From: CAZZEX01 sp964653285
GTDB taxonomy: Bacteria > Chloroflexota > Anaerolineae > B4-G1
Reading direction: 5' to 3'
NCBI GenBank assembly: GCA_964653285.1
Contig: CAZZEX010000117.1
Location: 1-13,629, forward strand
DNA length: 13,629 bases
Shown: positions 13,316 through 13,629 of the stretch, piece by piece
Position numbering within the stretch: the first letter of the stretch is position 1
Layout: the number at the start of each line of letters is the position of its first letter
Made by a program: the position numbers and the translations under genes
Notes under the pieces: generated by a model
What the model was told of the DNA's origin: nothing
The model's database searches: none
Seen by the model: the letters and a program-made list of their open reading frames with translations, nothing else

Positions 13316-13344
13316 ATAATACATCATTCGACTCAGAACGTCAA
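13316..13344 (-). promoter_or_regulatory. Near-consensus sigma-70 promoter left without an intact gene
   Basis: On the minus strand TTGACG (13339-13344), a 17-base spacer and TATTAT (13316-13321) match the consensus closely. Transcription would begin near 13309, only about 12 bases before ATG 13297, so the leader would be very short. Downstream lie only a gene stub, the inverted-repeat element and the C39-like remnant; the transcript could still reach the SEC-C-like gene at 12818. Confidence 0.7.
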
Positions 13345-13352
13345 GCGTTTCT

Positions 13353-13391
13353 CAGTCCGAGGTGCTTTCCCCCACCTCCACTCGGCGGAGA
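13353..13391. other. Hairpin-forming segment before the tandem repeat
   Basis: GAGGTG and CACCTC around CTTTCCCC can form a 6-bp stem, flanked by TCCG and CGGCGGA which may extend it. No T-run lies on either side, so it is not called a terminator; no gene is visible between here and the window end. Confidence 0.35.
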
Positions 13392-13393
13392 AC

Positions 13394-13629
13394 GCTGTCA
13401 ACGGATTCCCGGCACGAATTGAACGGATTGGCTGTCAACGGATTCCCGGAACGGATTCAACGGATTGGCTGTCAACGGATTCCCGGAACGGATTCAACAG
13501 ATTGGCTGTCAACGGATTCCCGGAACGGATTGAACGAATTGGCTGTCAACGGATTCCCGGAACGGATTGAACGAATTGGCTGTCAACGGATTCCCGGAAC
13601 GGATTCAACGGATTGGCTGTCAACGGATT
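13394..13629. repeat. 37-bp tandem repeat, at least 6.4 units, continuing past the window
   Basis: The word GCTGTCAACGGATTCCCGG begins at 13394, 13431, 13468, 13505, 13542, 13579 and 13616, an exact 37-bp period. Within each unit the octamer AACGGATT occurs up to three times, so the unit itself grew from a shorter repeat. Differences between units are a few point changes (such as GAATT or CAGATT for GGATT). There is no unique spacer, so it is not a CRISPR array, and 37 is not a multiple of 3, so a coding repeat is unlikely. Confidence 0.92.

Noticed and set aside
13175..13570. Plus-strand open frame of 131 codons
   Set aside because: It runs through the inverted-repeat end, antisense to the stub, across the promoter and into the 37-bp repeat; there is no family resemblance or ribosome-binding site.
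13394..13629. CRISPR array
   Set aside because: The 37-bp units follow one another with no variable spacer; the period equals the unit length.

Overview
The window looks like part of an uncultivated, high-GC member of the Chloroflexota, probably Anaerolineae-like. This rests on the protein flavour (DUF4446, bactofilin, a LonB-like protease, a GT117/DUF2723 membrane protein) and on the many small dispersed repeats, several of them inside genes. The assignment is inferred from the sequence alone.

Layout. 1-3637 (+) is the distal end of an F1Fo ATPase operon: the 3' end of one alpha-subunit gene, a small PII-like c-di-AMP receptor-family gene, a second and unusual alpha-subunit gene, and a gamma-subunit gene. 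Beta and epsilon do not follow gamma. That fits the gene order of alternate Na+-type N-ATPases, where beta and epsilon come first and gamma last. 3638-7620 (+) holds a hotdog thioesterase, a LonB-type AAA+ serine protease and a two-domain universal stress protein. A truncated 5' stub of a histidine phosphatase gene follows at 7630. 7741-12818 (-) is a converging group read right to left: a SEC-C-family-like protein, a GT117/DUF2723 membrane protein, a DUF4446 protein and a bactofilin. The bactofilin has its own strong promoter and a likely terminator. 12880-13629 is a decayed, repeat-rich end: a C39-like peptidase remnant with an internal stop, a 97-bp element with 16-bp inverted ends, a gene stub behind a near-consensus promoter, and a 37-bp tandem repeat running off the window.

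Working together. The ATPase genes would supply F1 head and stalk subunits. The c-di-AMP receptor-like protein between the two alpha genes suggests a link between nucleotide signalling and ion-pumping ATPase, but this is inference. LonB and the stress protein are spaced as a protein-quality/stress pair. DUF4446 and bactofilin are small envelope or cytoskeletal-type proteins downstream of a membrane glycosyltransferase.

The most striking theme is repeats that shape genes. Arrays of degenerate 7-bp words supply start codons, stop codons and ribosome-binding sites at three gene junctions and also sit in frame in the glycosyltransferase gene. C-rich/G-rich palindromes are inserted in frame in the second alpha gene, the gamma gene and the glycosyltransferase gene.
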